Origin: an uncultured Sphingomonadales bacterium
GTDB lineage: Bacteria > Pseudomonadota > Alphaproteobacteria > Sphingomonadales > Sphingomonadaceae
Direction of reading: 5' to 3'
NCBI GenBank assembly: GCA_903958285.1
Contig: CAJBSR010000510.1
Coordinates: forward strand, 1 to 7,289
DNA: 7,289 nucleotides
How positions within the stretch are numbered: position 1 is the first letter of the stretch; every line of letters starts with the position of its first letter. Both the position numbers and the translations under genes were made by a program. Of this stretch, positions 1 to 5,993 are shown one piece after another. Below the pieces are notes generated by a model. It ran no database searches. It saw only the letters and a list, made by a program, of their open reading frames with translations, and was not told where the DNA came from.

Positions 1-391
1 AGCCGATCGCGTTTTGGCTCGCCATCAGGAGCTCGGGCGCCTCCAATAAGCTCAGCGCGGTGGCATAGGGCATGTGAGTGTGCATCACACAGGCCACATC
101 AGGCCGAGCGGCGTGTATCGGCGCGTGGATGTGAAAGGCCGTATCCTCAACTGGCCCTTCGCCCGAAAGCACATTGCCCGCAAAGTCGACCACCAGAAAA
201 TCACGCGCGCGGATTTCAGACCAGTGCAGGCCGAAAGGTGCGAGCAGGAAGCGGTCAACATGTCCCGGCACAAGCACGGTGAAGTGGTTGTCGATGCCCT
301 CGTGATAGCCGTAATGGACGGCGAGCCGGTGGGCTGCTGCCAGATCTACGCGTGCCTTCCATTCGGCTGCATCACAGCCCCCCAACGTCAT
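1..391 (-). CDS. Class II aldolase/adducin family protein, partial (C-terminus beyond left edge)
   Basis: The first 130 residues of a class II aldolase/adducin-fold protein are visible; the C-terminal part, usually another 100 or more residues, lies outside the window. Landmarks are E31-G-I-D-N35-H-F near the position of the family's GN(I/V)S phosphate loop, P42-G43, and the metal-binding H104-T-H106 following R96-P-D. Class II aldolases such as FucA bind zinc through this HxH plus a later histidine, and use a catalytic glutamate 19 residues before the first of the two histidines. Here that position is A85, with the nearest acidic residues at E82 and D83. The protein may therefore be one of the many family members that are not sugar-phosphate aldolases (decarboxylases, epimerases or unassigned enzymes). 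The ATG at 391-389 shares its A with the stop of the upstream peptide-transporter gene (TGATG) and has no clear Shine-Dalgarno of its own, which suggests translational coupling. The family call is firm; the reaction is unknown. Confidence 0.88.
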   Translation of the reverse strand, partial: MTLGGCDAAEWKARVDLAAAHRLAVHYGYHEGIDNHFTVLVPGHVDRFLLAPFGLHWSEIRARDFLVVDFAGNVLSGEGPVEDTAFHIHAPIHAARPDVACVMHTHMPYATALSLLEAPELLMASQNAIG

Positions 392-1749
392 CAGGGGTTG
401 AGGCCGGTTTCAAGGCCCCGCTGCAAAGGCTTGCGCAACAGCAGAATGAGCGTGGCGCCCACCGCGCCAATGGCGGCATCCATTGCCCAGAAGGTCGAAG
501 GCGTCATCTGGTCAAAATAGCTGCCGACCCATCCCGCCATCACATGGGCAACAAACGGGGAAAGGAAAGCCACGCCCATCAACGTCGATGCCATACGCGG
601 CGGCGCTGCCTTGCTGACAATGGCAAGGGTGGTTGGCCAATAATACATCCAGCCTAGACCCATGATTAGCCATCCGGCAATCGCCCAGCCCACAGGGACA
701 CTGTCCGGTTCGGTGAGACCCCAATTGCCATAAGCAAACAGCAAGGCTGCAAAGGCGACAATGGCGGTGCCGATCCCCTGCTTGGTCACGCTGGCCGGTT
801 CACTGCCTCGCTTGGACTGCCAACTCCAGAGAAGCACCAGGACAGGTGCAAACAGAATGGACCCAAGCGAGTCCATCGACGCAAACCAGCTGGATGGGAT
901 CACGCCCACCGGGGTGGCAAGGTTCACATATTGGTCCACCCACAGGATGCCGATGCTCCACACCATTGGATAGGTGATTTCCGCCGGAATGGTGAGGGTG
1001 ATCACCAAGAGAAGGAAGAGAACGCGCTTGCGCTCGCTCGCGGTTAAGGGCGGGGCCTTCTCGCGTTCGCGCCGGACCGGCCGGTCGTCTGGCAAGTGCT
1101 TCTGGCCCAGCATGTAGCTGATCAGCGCGAGAAGCATGAGCGCTGCTGCAACAGCAAAGCCCGCGTGCCAGCCATAAATGGCCGCGACGAGGCCGGTAAC
1201 GAGCGGGCCGCTGGCGGCGCCGATGTTAATGCCTGTCGAAAAAATCGTGTACCCACGCGACCGCATAGAATCATCGTCGCGCGGATAAAGCGATCCGACC
1301 TGCGCCGAAATATTGCCCTTGAGAAACCCGGAACCGAGAATGAGCAGTACCAGCGCGAGCAGGAAGGTCGAATAGAACGACATCGCAAAATGGCCTGCGC
1401 TCATCAGCAGCACGCCGATCATGACTGTGCGCTTTGCCCCCAAGATCCGGTCAGCCACCCATCCGCCGAGAAGCGGGGTGAAATAGACAAGCCCGGCATA
1501 CCAGCCATAGACGATGGAGGCGAAGGCCACGTCGGACATTGCGCCGTTAAACCCGATCAGCCCTCTGAGCGTCGACAGTCCGACGACTTCAGTCGCATGC
1601 TTCGGCAGCAGTTCCTTGACCATATAAAGGGTCATAAGCGCCGACATCCCGTAAAAGGAAAAGCGCTCCCACGTCTCGGTAAATGCTAGGTAGTAAACAC
1701 CCTTGGGATGGCTGCTGACCTTTTCAGAATGCTGCGCTGCGCTGTCCAT
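391..1749 (-). CDS. POT/PTR2-family peptide MFS transporter
   Basis: Proton-coupled oligopeptide transporter of the inner membrane, which in this family imports di- and tripeptides or related small compounds by proton symport. With the start at 1749 it has 452 residues, within the range of bacterial members. The family-defining ExxER motif is present as E25-T-W-E28-R29 in the first helix. The stretch G95-G-W-V-A-D-R-I-L-G-A-K-R107 and the residues after it fit the PTR2 signature around MFS motif A. Further on, F-L-K-G-N-I-S and S-T-G-I-N-I-G are the usual helix 4 and 5 family signatures. About 12-14 hydrophobic segments follow. I prefer the ATG at 1749 because GGGGGG lies 6 nt before it; GTG at 1788 and ATG at 1773 are in-frame alternatives with poorer sites. 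Its stop overlaps the start of the class II aldolase-like gene, so the two form an operon. Substrate specificity cannot be read; some members carry nitrate, glucosinolates or drugs. Confidence 0.93.
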   Translation of the reverse strand: MDSAAQHSEKVSSHPKGVYYLAFTETWERFSFYGMSALMTLYMVKELLPKHATEVVGLSTLRGLIGFNGAMSDVAFASIVYGWYAGLVYFTPLLGGWVADRILGAKRTVMIGVLLMSAGHFAMSFYSTFLLALVLLILGSGFLKGNISAQVGSLYPRDDDSMRSRGYTIFSTGINIGAASGPLVTGLVAAIYGWHAGFAVAAALMLLALISYMLGQKHLPDDRPVRREREKAPPLTASERKRVLFLLLVITLTIPAEITYPMVWSIGILWVDQYVNLATPVGVIPSSWFASMDSLGSILFAPVLVLLWSWQSKRGSEPASVTKQGIGTAIVAFAALLFAYGNWGLTEPDSVPVGWAIAGWLIMGLGWMYYWPTTLAIVSKAAPPRMASTLMGVAFLSPFVAHVMAGWVGSYFDQMTPSTFWAMDAAIGAVGATLILLLRKPLQRGLETGLNP

Positions 1750-1897
1750 CTGTATCCCCCCACCGTGCCCCATGTTCCGTGCCCGCACATTTCTGCAAGA
1801 CGTCCAGACCGAATGTCGCTCGGAAAGGTGTCAGGCAATCGGGCATTCTCCCACCGCACGCGATGAGCCGATGTCACGGTCTTAGCGCTGGGGGTGG

Positions 1898-1907
1898 CTT
1901 GCGCAAG
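1898..1907. repeat. 10-bp perfect palindrome CTTGCGCAAG
   Basis: CTTGCGCAAG reads the same on both strands and lies about 150 bp upstream of the peptide-transporter start. It could be half of an operator or occur by chance; the flanking bases do not extend the symmetry. No known regulator is assigned. Confidence 0.25.
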
Positions 1908-2098
1908 AGGGATAAAGACTTGAACCATAAGTGCGATTCATCTTCCATTTTTGGTCGGCTTCTTCGCATAGTCGGCATTGAGGAATATCCGGTTGTCCCT
2001 TGCTTCTGATCCATCCTTCGCACCGAGACGCGCAGCGGCTTTCCGGTCTTGATGGGGGCATTCCGCCAAATGATCCGTTGGCAGCGGGACATTCGACC

Positions 2099-2127
2099 TT
2101 GACTCGCGCTTGGGAATGGCATGACTT
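2099..2127 (+). promoter_or_regulatory. Weak candidate sigma-70 promoter for the right-hand operon
   Basis: TTGACT at 2099-2104 matches the -35 consensus in five of six positions. Seventeen bases later TGACTT (2122-2127) is a poor -10 element that keeps only the first and last T of TATAAT plus little else. Alphaproteobacterial -10 elements are often degenerate, so this is possible but weak. If used, transcription would begin near 2134, within the inverted repeat described next. Confidence 0.22.
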
Positions 2128-2132
2128 ACTGG

Positions 2133-2161
2133 TTAACGGCAGGCTTGATGCCCTTCGTTAA
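2133..2161 (+). promoter_or_regulatory. Imperfect inverted repeat TTAACG-N17-CGTTAA, candidate operator
   Basis: TTAACG (2133-2138) and CGTTAA (2156-2161) are perfect inverted complements. Inside them GGC (2142-2144) and GCC (2150-2152) can also pair around a 5-nt loop, leaving a G·T wobble and two mismatches between the inner and outer arms. The arm centres are 23 bp apart, about two helical turns, which would suit a dimeric repressor; as RNA it could form a short leader hairpin. It sits just before the first gene of the right-hand operon and just after the -35-like box, where a repressor site would be expected. The role is inferred; no regulator is identified. Confidence 0.3.
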
Positions 2162-2182
2162 ACTCAACGCAGCGGGTGAGAT

Positions 2183-2224
2183 ATGCAGGACGACCCTATA
2201 TTGTTCCGAGTTGTCCTGAGGTGA
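2183..2224 (+). other. Possible 13-codon leader mini-ORF overlapping the amidohydrolase start
   Basis: An ATG at 2183 opens a 13-codon frame (MQDDPILFRVVLR) that ends with TGA at 2222-2224. The stop overlaps a GTG (2221-2223) in the frame of the amidohydrolase gene as GTGA, an arrangement typical of translational coupling. Upstream GCGGG/GGTGAG is a mediocre ribosome site at awkward spacing. The frame runs out of phase with the longest amidohydrolase frame, so both cannot be right if the real start is the GTG at 2176. A 13-codon frame can easily arise by chance. Confidence 0.15.
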
Positions 2225-2988
2225 AGCCTCCGAAGTTTTCAGTGGCCAAGCCAGAGCAATCACATGCAGCGGGGCGTGGCCCCGTTCTCTTGGTTTGTGA
2301 CCATGCCAGCAATTTTGTTCCTGAAGATTTCGGCGCGCTTGGTCTTACTCAAGATGATCTGAAGAAGCATTTTGCATGGGACCCTGGAGCAGCAGAGGTG
2401 ACACGCCTGATCTCTCAGTTGCTCGACTGCCCCGCCATTCTGGCCACGGCGTCGCGCCTGCTGATCGACTGCAACCGCGATCCCGGCGATTGGGATGCAA
2501 TCGTGGAGATTGGCGAAGCGACGCCGATCCCTGGTAATGTTGGTCTGTCTCAAGAGGAGCGCGCGGCGCGAACCGAAGCCTTTCATACGCCTTTTCATGA
2601 GTGCATTGAGGCGGTTCGGAACGAGGGCGCTGACCGTCTGAAGGCGGTGGTTTCAATCCACAGCTTTACGCCGGAATATCACGGTGAAGAGCGGCCCTGG
2701 CATATTGGCCTTGTCCATAACTCCGATCACCGGTTGGCCCAAAGCCTTGCGCTGCAACTGCGCGTTGAGGATCACCTAACGGTCGGCGACAATGAACCTT
2801 ATGGGCCGGGCGACGGGGTTTATTACACCTTGACGCGCCATGCCGAGAGGAACGGATTGGCTTCACTTATGATCGAGATCCGCAATGATCTGATCGCCAC
2901 TGAAGCTGGACAATCGGCTTGGGCGCAAAGGCTTGCGCCGATGCTGCGCAATGCGGTGGAGGGTCTGGACGCCAGACAGGCAGCCTAG
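2221..2988 (+). CDS. N-formylglutamate amidohydrolase family protein
   Basis: Cytosolic zinc-dependent amidohydrolase of the N-formylglutamate amidohydrolase (FGase) family, whose reference reaction releases glutamate and formate in histidine degradation. From the GTG at 2221 it has 255 residues, about family size. Visible landmarks are C26-D-H-A-S-N31, H50-F-A-W-D54, S78-R-L-L-I-D83 with N85-R86, S145-I-H147-S-F-T-P and E219-I-R-N-D223, the conserved histidine, acidic and arginine positions of the family. No Hut genes are nearby; instead a permease, a GS-like ligase and an aldehyde dehydrogenase follow, with the permease 27 nt downstream. In this setting it may hydrolyse a gamma-glutamyl or other N-acyl-glutamate-type amide (inference). 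The start is uncertain: GTG at 2176 adds 15 residues that do not look family-like, GTG at 2242 is also possible, and none has a good Shine-Dalgarno. I chose 2221 for length and because it overlaps the mini-ORF stop. Confidence 0.9.
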   Translation: MKPPKFSVAKPEQSHAAGRGPVLLVCDHASNFVPEDFGALGLTQDDLKKHFAWDPGAAEVTRLISQLLDCPAILATASRLLIDCNRDPGDWDAIVEIGEATPIPGNVGLSQEERAARTEAFHTPFHECIEAVRNEGADRLKAVVSIHSFTPEYHGEERPWHIGLVHNSDHRLAQSLALQLRVEDHLTVGDNEPYGPGDGVYYTLTRHAERNGLASLMIEIRNDLIATEAGQSAWAQRLAPMLRNAVEGLDARQAA

Positions 2989-3015
2989 TTGGAAACTGGA
3001 AAAGGGGGATAAGTC

Positions 3016-4533
3016 ATGCCAAAACAGGATGATACGCTTCACTCTGAAGATGTGCAGACATTGCACAATATGGGTTATGCTCAGGAATTGTCCCGACGCA
3101 TGGGGCATTTTTCCAATTTCGCGATCTCATTTTCGATCATCTGCATCCTGTCGGGCGGGATCAACTCGCTGGGTCAGGGTACCAGTGGCGCGGGTGGCGC
3201 GGCACTGGGTATCGGCTGGATCGTCGGCGGCATGGCCGCCTTGCTGTTCGCACTTGGCATGGCTCAGCTGTCTTCCGCCTTTCCAACGGCAGGCGGACTT
3301 TATCACTGGAGCTCGATCCTTGGCGGGCGTTTTTGGGGCTGGTTGACGGCTTGGCTCAATCTGATCGGCCTGATCACGGTTTTAGCCGCGATCAACGTCG
3401 GCACGTTCAACTTCTTTGTTGGGTCCTTCGGTTCCTTCGTGGGGATTGAGGCGGGCTATTGGTCGCAGCTCATCTTTTTGATTGTGATGACGGGCGTTCA
3501 GGCGCTCATCAATCATCTGGGCATCAAGGCCACGACCAAGCTGACCGATCTGTCCGGATATTTGATCCTCGCAGGGGCCGTCCTGCTCACTGTGTCCCTC
3601 TTGGCTTATGCGCCAACGCTTGATTTCAGCCGCTTGTGGACGTTCACAAACTATTCGGGGGCTGCCGGGGGCGATGTCTGGCCCGAAACCAGTTCGATGA
3701 TGTTGATCTTCTTCCTCGGTCTGCTGCTGCCGATTTACACGCTGACCGGCTATGATGCGTCTGCGCATACGTCGGAAGAAACCGTGGGCGCTGCCAAAAA
3801 AGTGCCGACCGCGATCATCCATTCCGTGTTCTGGGCAGCATTGTTTGCTTGGATGTTCTCCAGCGCCTTTGTCCTTGCCATCCCGGATATGGACGAGGCC
3901 GCTAAGCAGGGCTGGAACGTGTTCTTCTATGTGATGGACGCAACGATCCCGCCGGCGCTCAAATATGTGCTCTATGCCATCATCCTTGTGGCCCAGTTTA
4001 TTTGCGGCCTTGCCACGGTGACGTCGGCATCGCGCATGACCTTTGCCTTTGCGCGCGACGATGGGTTACCGGGGTCGCGTTACCTTAAGACAATCAGTCC
4101 GAAATACCGCACCCCGGTCCATGCGATCTGGACCAGTGCCGCGCTTGCGGTTGGGTTCACGTCCTTTGCCGGGGCCTATTCAGTGGCTGTCGCCGTGACC
4201 TCAATCGCGCTCTATCTGTCCTATGCCATGCCGATTGCGGCTGGCCTGTTCGCCTATGGCAATAGCTGGACGAAAATGGGTCCTTGGGACATGGGTCCTG
4301 TGTTCCGCGTCGTCGCTGTGCTGTGCATCGCGATTGCCGGTGTGATCTTCTACGTCGGCGTGCAACCGCCGAATGATTTCGCTTTGACGGTCCTTGGCGC
4401 CATTGCGGTGCTGACACTCCTTGCCTGGTTCGGCATTGAGAATAAGCGGTTTAAGGGTCCACCGGTCGGGGACCGGATTTCGGCCCGGGCGAAAGAAATT
4501 GCGGCAGCCGAAGCCGCAGTCGGCGAGGCTTAA
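3016..4533 (+). CDS. APC-superfamily amino acid/amine permease (ACT/GABA-permease-like)
   Basis: Inner-membrane secondary transporter of the amino acid-polyamine-organocation superfamily, 505 residues with about 12 hydrophobic segments. The N-terminus (Q-E-L-S-R-R-M-G before F-S-N-F-A-I-S-F-S in helix 1, then a glycine-rich G-Q-G-T-S-G-A-G) resembles the amino acid/choline (ACT) subgroup that contains GABA, choline and amino-acid permeases. The ligand backbone-binding region of helix 1 (S-I-I-C-I-L-S-G-G) and the helix 6 region with Y-T-L-T-G-Y-D-A are present, and a short hydrophilic tail follows the last helix. The ATG at 3016 has a strong AAAGGGGG site about 8 nt upstream. It lies 27 nt after the amidohydrolase and 73 nt before the GS-like ligase. 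From this position it most likely imports the amine or amino compound that the ligase then glutamylates (inference); the exact substrate cannot be told. Confidence 0.93.
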   Translation: MPKQDDTLHSEDVQTLHNMGYAQELSRRMGHFSNFAISFSIICILSGGINSLGQGTSGAGGAALGIGWIVGGMAALLFALGMAQLSSAFPTAGGLYHWSSILGGRFWGWLTAWLNLIGLITVLAAINVGTFNFFVGSFGSFVGIEAGYWSQLIFLIVMTGVQALINHLGIKATTKLTDLSGYLILAGAVLLTVSLLAYAPTLDFSRLWTFTNYSGAAGGDVWPETSSMMLIFFLGLLLPIYTLTGYDASAHTSEETVGAAKKVPTAIIHSVFWAALFAWMFSSAFVLAIPDMDEAAKQGWNVFFYVMDATIPPALKYVLYAIILVAQFICGLATVTSASRMTFAFARDDGLPGSRYLKTISPKYRTPVHAIWTSAALAVGFTSFAGAYSVAVAVTSIALYLSYAMPIAAGLFAYGNSWTKMGPWDMGPVFRVVAVLCIAIAGVIFYVGVQPPNDFALTVLGAIAVLTLLAWFGIENKRFKGPPVGDRISARAKEIAAAEAAVGEA

Positions 4534-4543
4534 GATCAGGGGT

Positions 4544-4573
4544 GGGGGAGGCCGCTTAGAAACTGCCTTCTCC
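4544..4573 (+). other. Intergenic stem-loop between permease and GS-like ligase
   Basis: GGGGGAGGC (4544-4552) can pair with GCCTTCTCC (4565-4573) to form a 9-bp stem with two G·T wobbles and a 12-nt loop. It begins 11 nt after the permease stop and ends about 20 nt before the GAGG ribosome site of the next gene. No T-run follows, so it is not a classical terminator. It could stabilise or process the mRNA, or lower downstream expression. It is a computed-by-eye fold and may not be functional. Confidence 0.3.
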
Positions 4574-4606
4574 CGGCTCTGCAATACAGATTGAGGTTTG
4601 ATACGA

Positions 4607-5980
4607 ATGACCAAGACCAGCGCGCCGCGCACAGCCGACGAACTCAAAGCCTATGTCGAGCAATCGCCGATGCCTTATGCCAAGGTGGGGGTGTTCGATA
4701 TTGATGGCGTTCTGCGCGGGAAATACATGACGCGCGATAAGCTTGTCTCCTCACTGGAACATGGCTTCGGCTTTTGCGACGTCGTGATGGGCTGGGACAG
4801 CCGTGATCAGTTGCTCGACAATCTGCAGACGACCGGCTGGCACACGGCCTATCCGGATGCCGAGGCACGATTGCTGCCCGAGACGACCCGACTGATCCCG
4901 TTTGAGGACAATATGCCGCTCGTCCTTGGGGAGTTCTCGGGCCACATGGAACCCGTCTGCCCACGTTCTTTGCTCCGCCGTGTGGTGGAACGCGCCAACG
5001 CGATGGGCTTTGCGGTCAAATCGTCCGCCGAGTTCGAGTTCTTCGTCTTTGATGAAACCCCGCATTCGGTTCGCGCGAAGAATTTCCAGAACCTCAACAA
5101 CATCACGCCCGGCGAATTCGGCTATTCGATGATCCGCAACAGCGTGCACGCCGATTTCTATCACGAGTTGATGAAGCTGTGTCTCGACATGGACATGGAG
5201 ATTGAAGGGTTGCACACCGAAACCGGCCCCGGCGTGCTGGAAGCGGCGATTAAGTTCGACGATGCGATGGCCTCAGCCGACAAGGCCGCCCTGTTCAAAA
5301 CCATGACCAAGATCTTGGCGCAAAAACGCGGCTGGATGGCGACGTTTATGGCGAAATGGTCGAACGACTGGCCCGGCCAGTCGGGCCATCTGCACATGTC
5401 ACTGGTCGATGAAAAGTCGGGCAAGCCGGTGTTTTATGATGCGGATAAACCGCTTGGCATGTCGGACACGATGCGTTGGTTTGTCGGTGGTCAGCAGGCG
5501 CTGATGCCCGAATTTTTGAGCATGATTGCCTGTACCGTCAACAGTTATACTCGGCTGATCCCTGGCGCATGGGCTCCGACCAGCGCAAGCTGGGGATATG
5601 AGAACCGGACCTGCGCCCTGCGCGTGATCGGAGGATCGCCCAAGTCGCAGCGGGTCGAGTATCGGATCGCAGCAGCAGACATTAATCCCTACATCGCCTT
5701 TGCCGCCAGCATTGGGTCCGGCCTGTGGGGCATTGAGAACCGCATTGAGCCGACAGCCCCGATTGAGGGCAACGCCTATGCCAAGAAATTCCCCGCGCGG
5801 ATGGCACTGCCCACGACATTGTGGGAAGCGGCCCAGCGCCTAAAGGCCTCAAAGCCTGCCCGCGCCCTGTTCGGCGACAAATTTGTTGATCATTATGCGG
5901 CGACCCGCGAATGGGAAGAACGTGAGGCGCGCAAGGCCATAACCGATTGGCAATTAGCGCGTTATTTCGAAATTATCTGA
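4607..5980 (+). CDS. Glutamine synthetase family protein, probable gamma-glutamyl-amine ligase (PuuA-like)
   Basis: ATP-dependent cytosolic ligase of the glutamine synthetase fold, 457 residues. The beta-Grasp N-domain (F-D-I-D-G-V-L-R-G-K, around 30-38) leads into the catalytic barrel. Metal and nucleotide ligands are in place: E142-F-E144, E205 and E212 in H-T-E-T-G-P-G-V-L-E, H261-L-H263 in G-H-L-H-M-S, and E351-Y-R353 followed by D-I-N-P-Y. The chemistry (gamma-glutamyl phosphate formation) should therefore be intact. The adenylylation loop with its regulatory tyrosine, found in housekeeping GlnA, is not visible, and the C-terminus ends R-Y-F-E-I-I as in catabolic GS-like ligases. Relatives join glutamate to putrescine (PuuA), isopropylamine (IpuC), ethanolamine (GlnA4) or aniline (TdnQ-type). 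I chose the ATG at 4607 because GAGG lies 10 nt upstream; a TTG at 4598 is in frame but has no such site. The permease precedes it and an aldehyde dehydrogenase starts 13 nt after it, pointing to amine catabolism rather than ammonia assimilation. Confidence 0.93.
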   Translation: MTKTSAPRTADELKAYVEQSPMPYAKVGVFDIDGVLRGKYMTRDKLVSSLEHGFGFCDVVMGWDSRDQLLDNLQTTGWHTAYPDAEARLLPETTRLIPFEDNMPLVLGEFSGHMEPVCPRSLLRRVVERANAMGFAVKSSAEFEFFVFDETPHSVRAKNFQNLNNITPGEFGYSMIRNSVHADFYHELMKLCLDMDMEIEGLHTETGPGVLEAAIKFDDAMASADKAALFKTMTKILAQKRGWMATFMAKWSNDWPGQSGHLHMSLVDEKSGKPVFYDADKPLGMSDTMRWFVGGQQALMPEFLSMIACTVNSYTRLIPGAWAPTSASWGYENRTCALRVIGGSPKSQRVEYRIAAADINPYIAFAASIGSGLWGIENRIEPTAPIEGNAYAKKFPARMALPTTLWEAAQRLKASKPARALFGDKFVDHYAATREWEEREARKAITDWQLARYFEII

Positions 5981-5993
5981 TCTTAGGAAGCTC

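Larger units (their letters stand above)
1750..2220. other. Divergent intergenic region, no convincing gene
   Basis: This stretch separates the leftward peptide-transporter operon from the rightward catabolic operon and should contain both promoters. Short open frames cross it in several frames, but none shows a recognisable family, a good ribosome site or protein-like composition. Items visible are the 10-bp palindrome CTTGCGCAAG (1898-1907), a -35-like TTGACT at 2099, an imperfect inverted repeat at 2133-2161 and a mini-ORF at 2183-2224. No regulator gene lies between the two operons, so whatever controls them is encoded elsewhere. Confidence 0.7.

Noticed and set aside
74..520. Plus-strand open frame of 148 codons at the left edge
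   Set aside because: It spans two minus-strand genes, the aldolase-like protein with its HxH site and the end of the POT transporter, and resembles no known family.
1096..1689. Plus-strand open frame of 197 codons opposite the peptide transporter
   Set aside because: It lies wholly within the transporter gene on the other strand, and its charged, arginine- and histidine-rich composition is what the reverse of membrane-protein codons gives. The POT motifs on the minus strand are clear.
1874..2122. Minus-strand open frame of 82 codons in the divergent gap
   Set aside because: No ribosome site, no hydrophobic core pattern and no recognisable family. Overlapping open frames on the other strand look equally random.
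3382..3822. Minus-strand open frame of 146 codons opposite the permease
   Set aside because: The permease on the plus strand is well supported by membrane segments and ribosome site; the antisense product is a low-complexity, charged shadow.
4544..4573. Rho-independent terminator after the permease
   Set aside because: A stem is present but no T-run follows, and the next genes continue the same pathway on the same strand.
4751..5215. Minus-strand open frame of 154 codons
   Set aside because: It is antisense to the GS-like ligase, including its E142/E144 site; its composition is that of a shadow frame in GC-rich DNA.
4607..5980. Housekeeping glutamine synthetase GlnA for ammonia assimilation
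   Set aside because: The adenylylation tyrosine loop is not visible, the sequence around the active site is of the catabolic GS-like type, and the neighbours are an amine-type permease and an aldehyde dehydrogenase rather than glnB or ntr genes.
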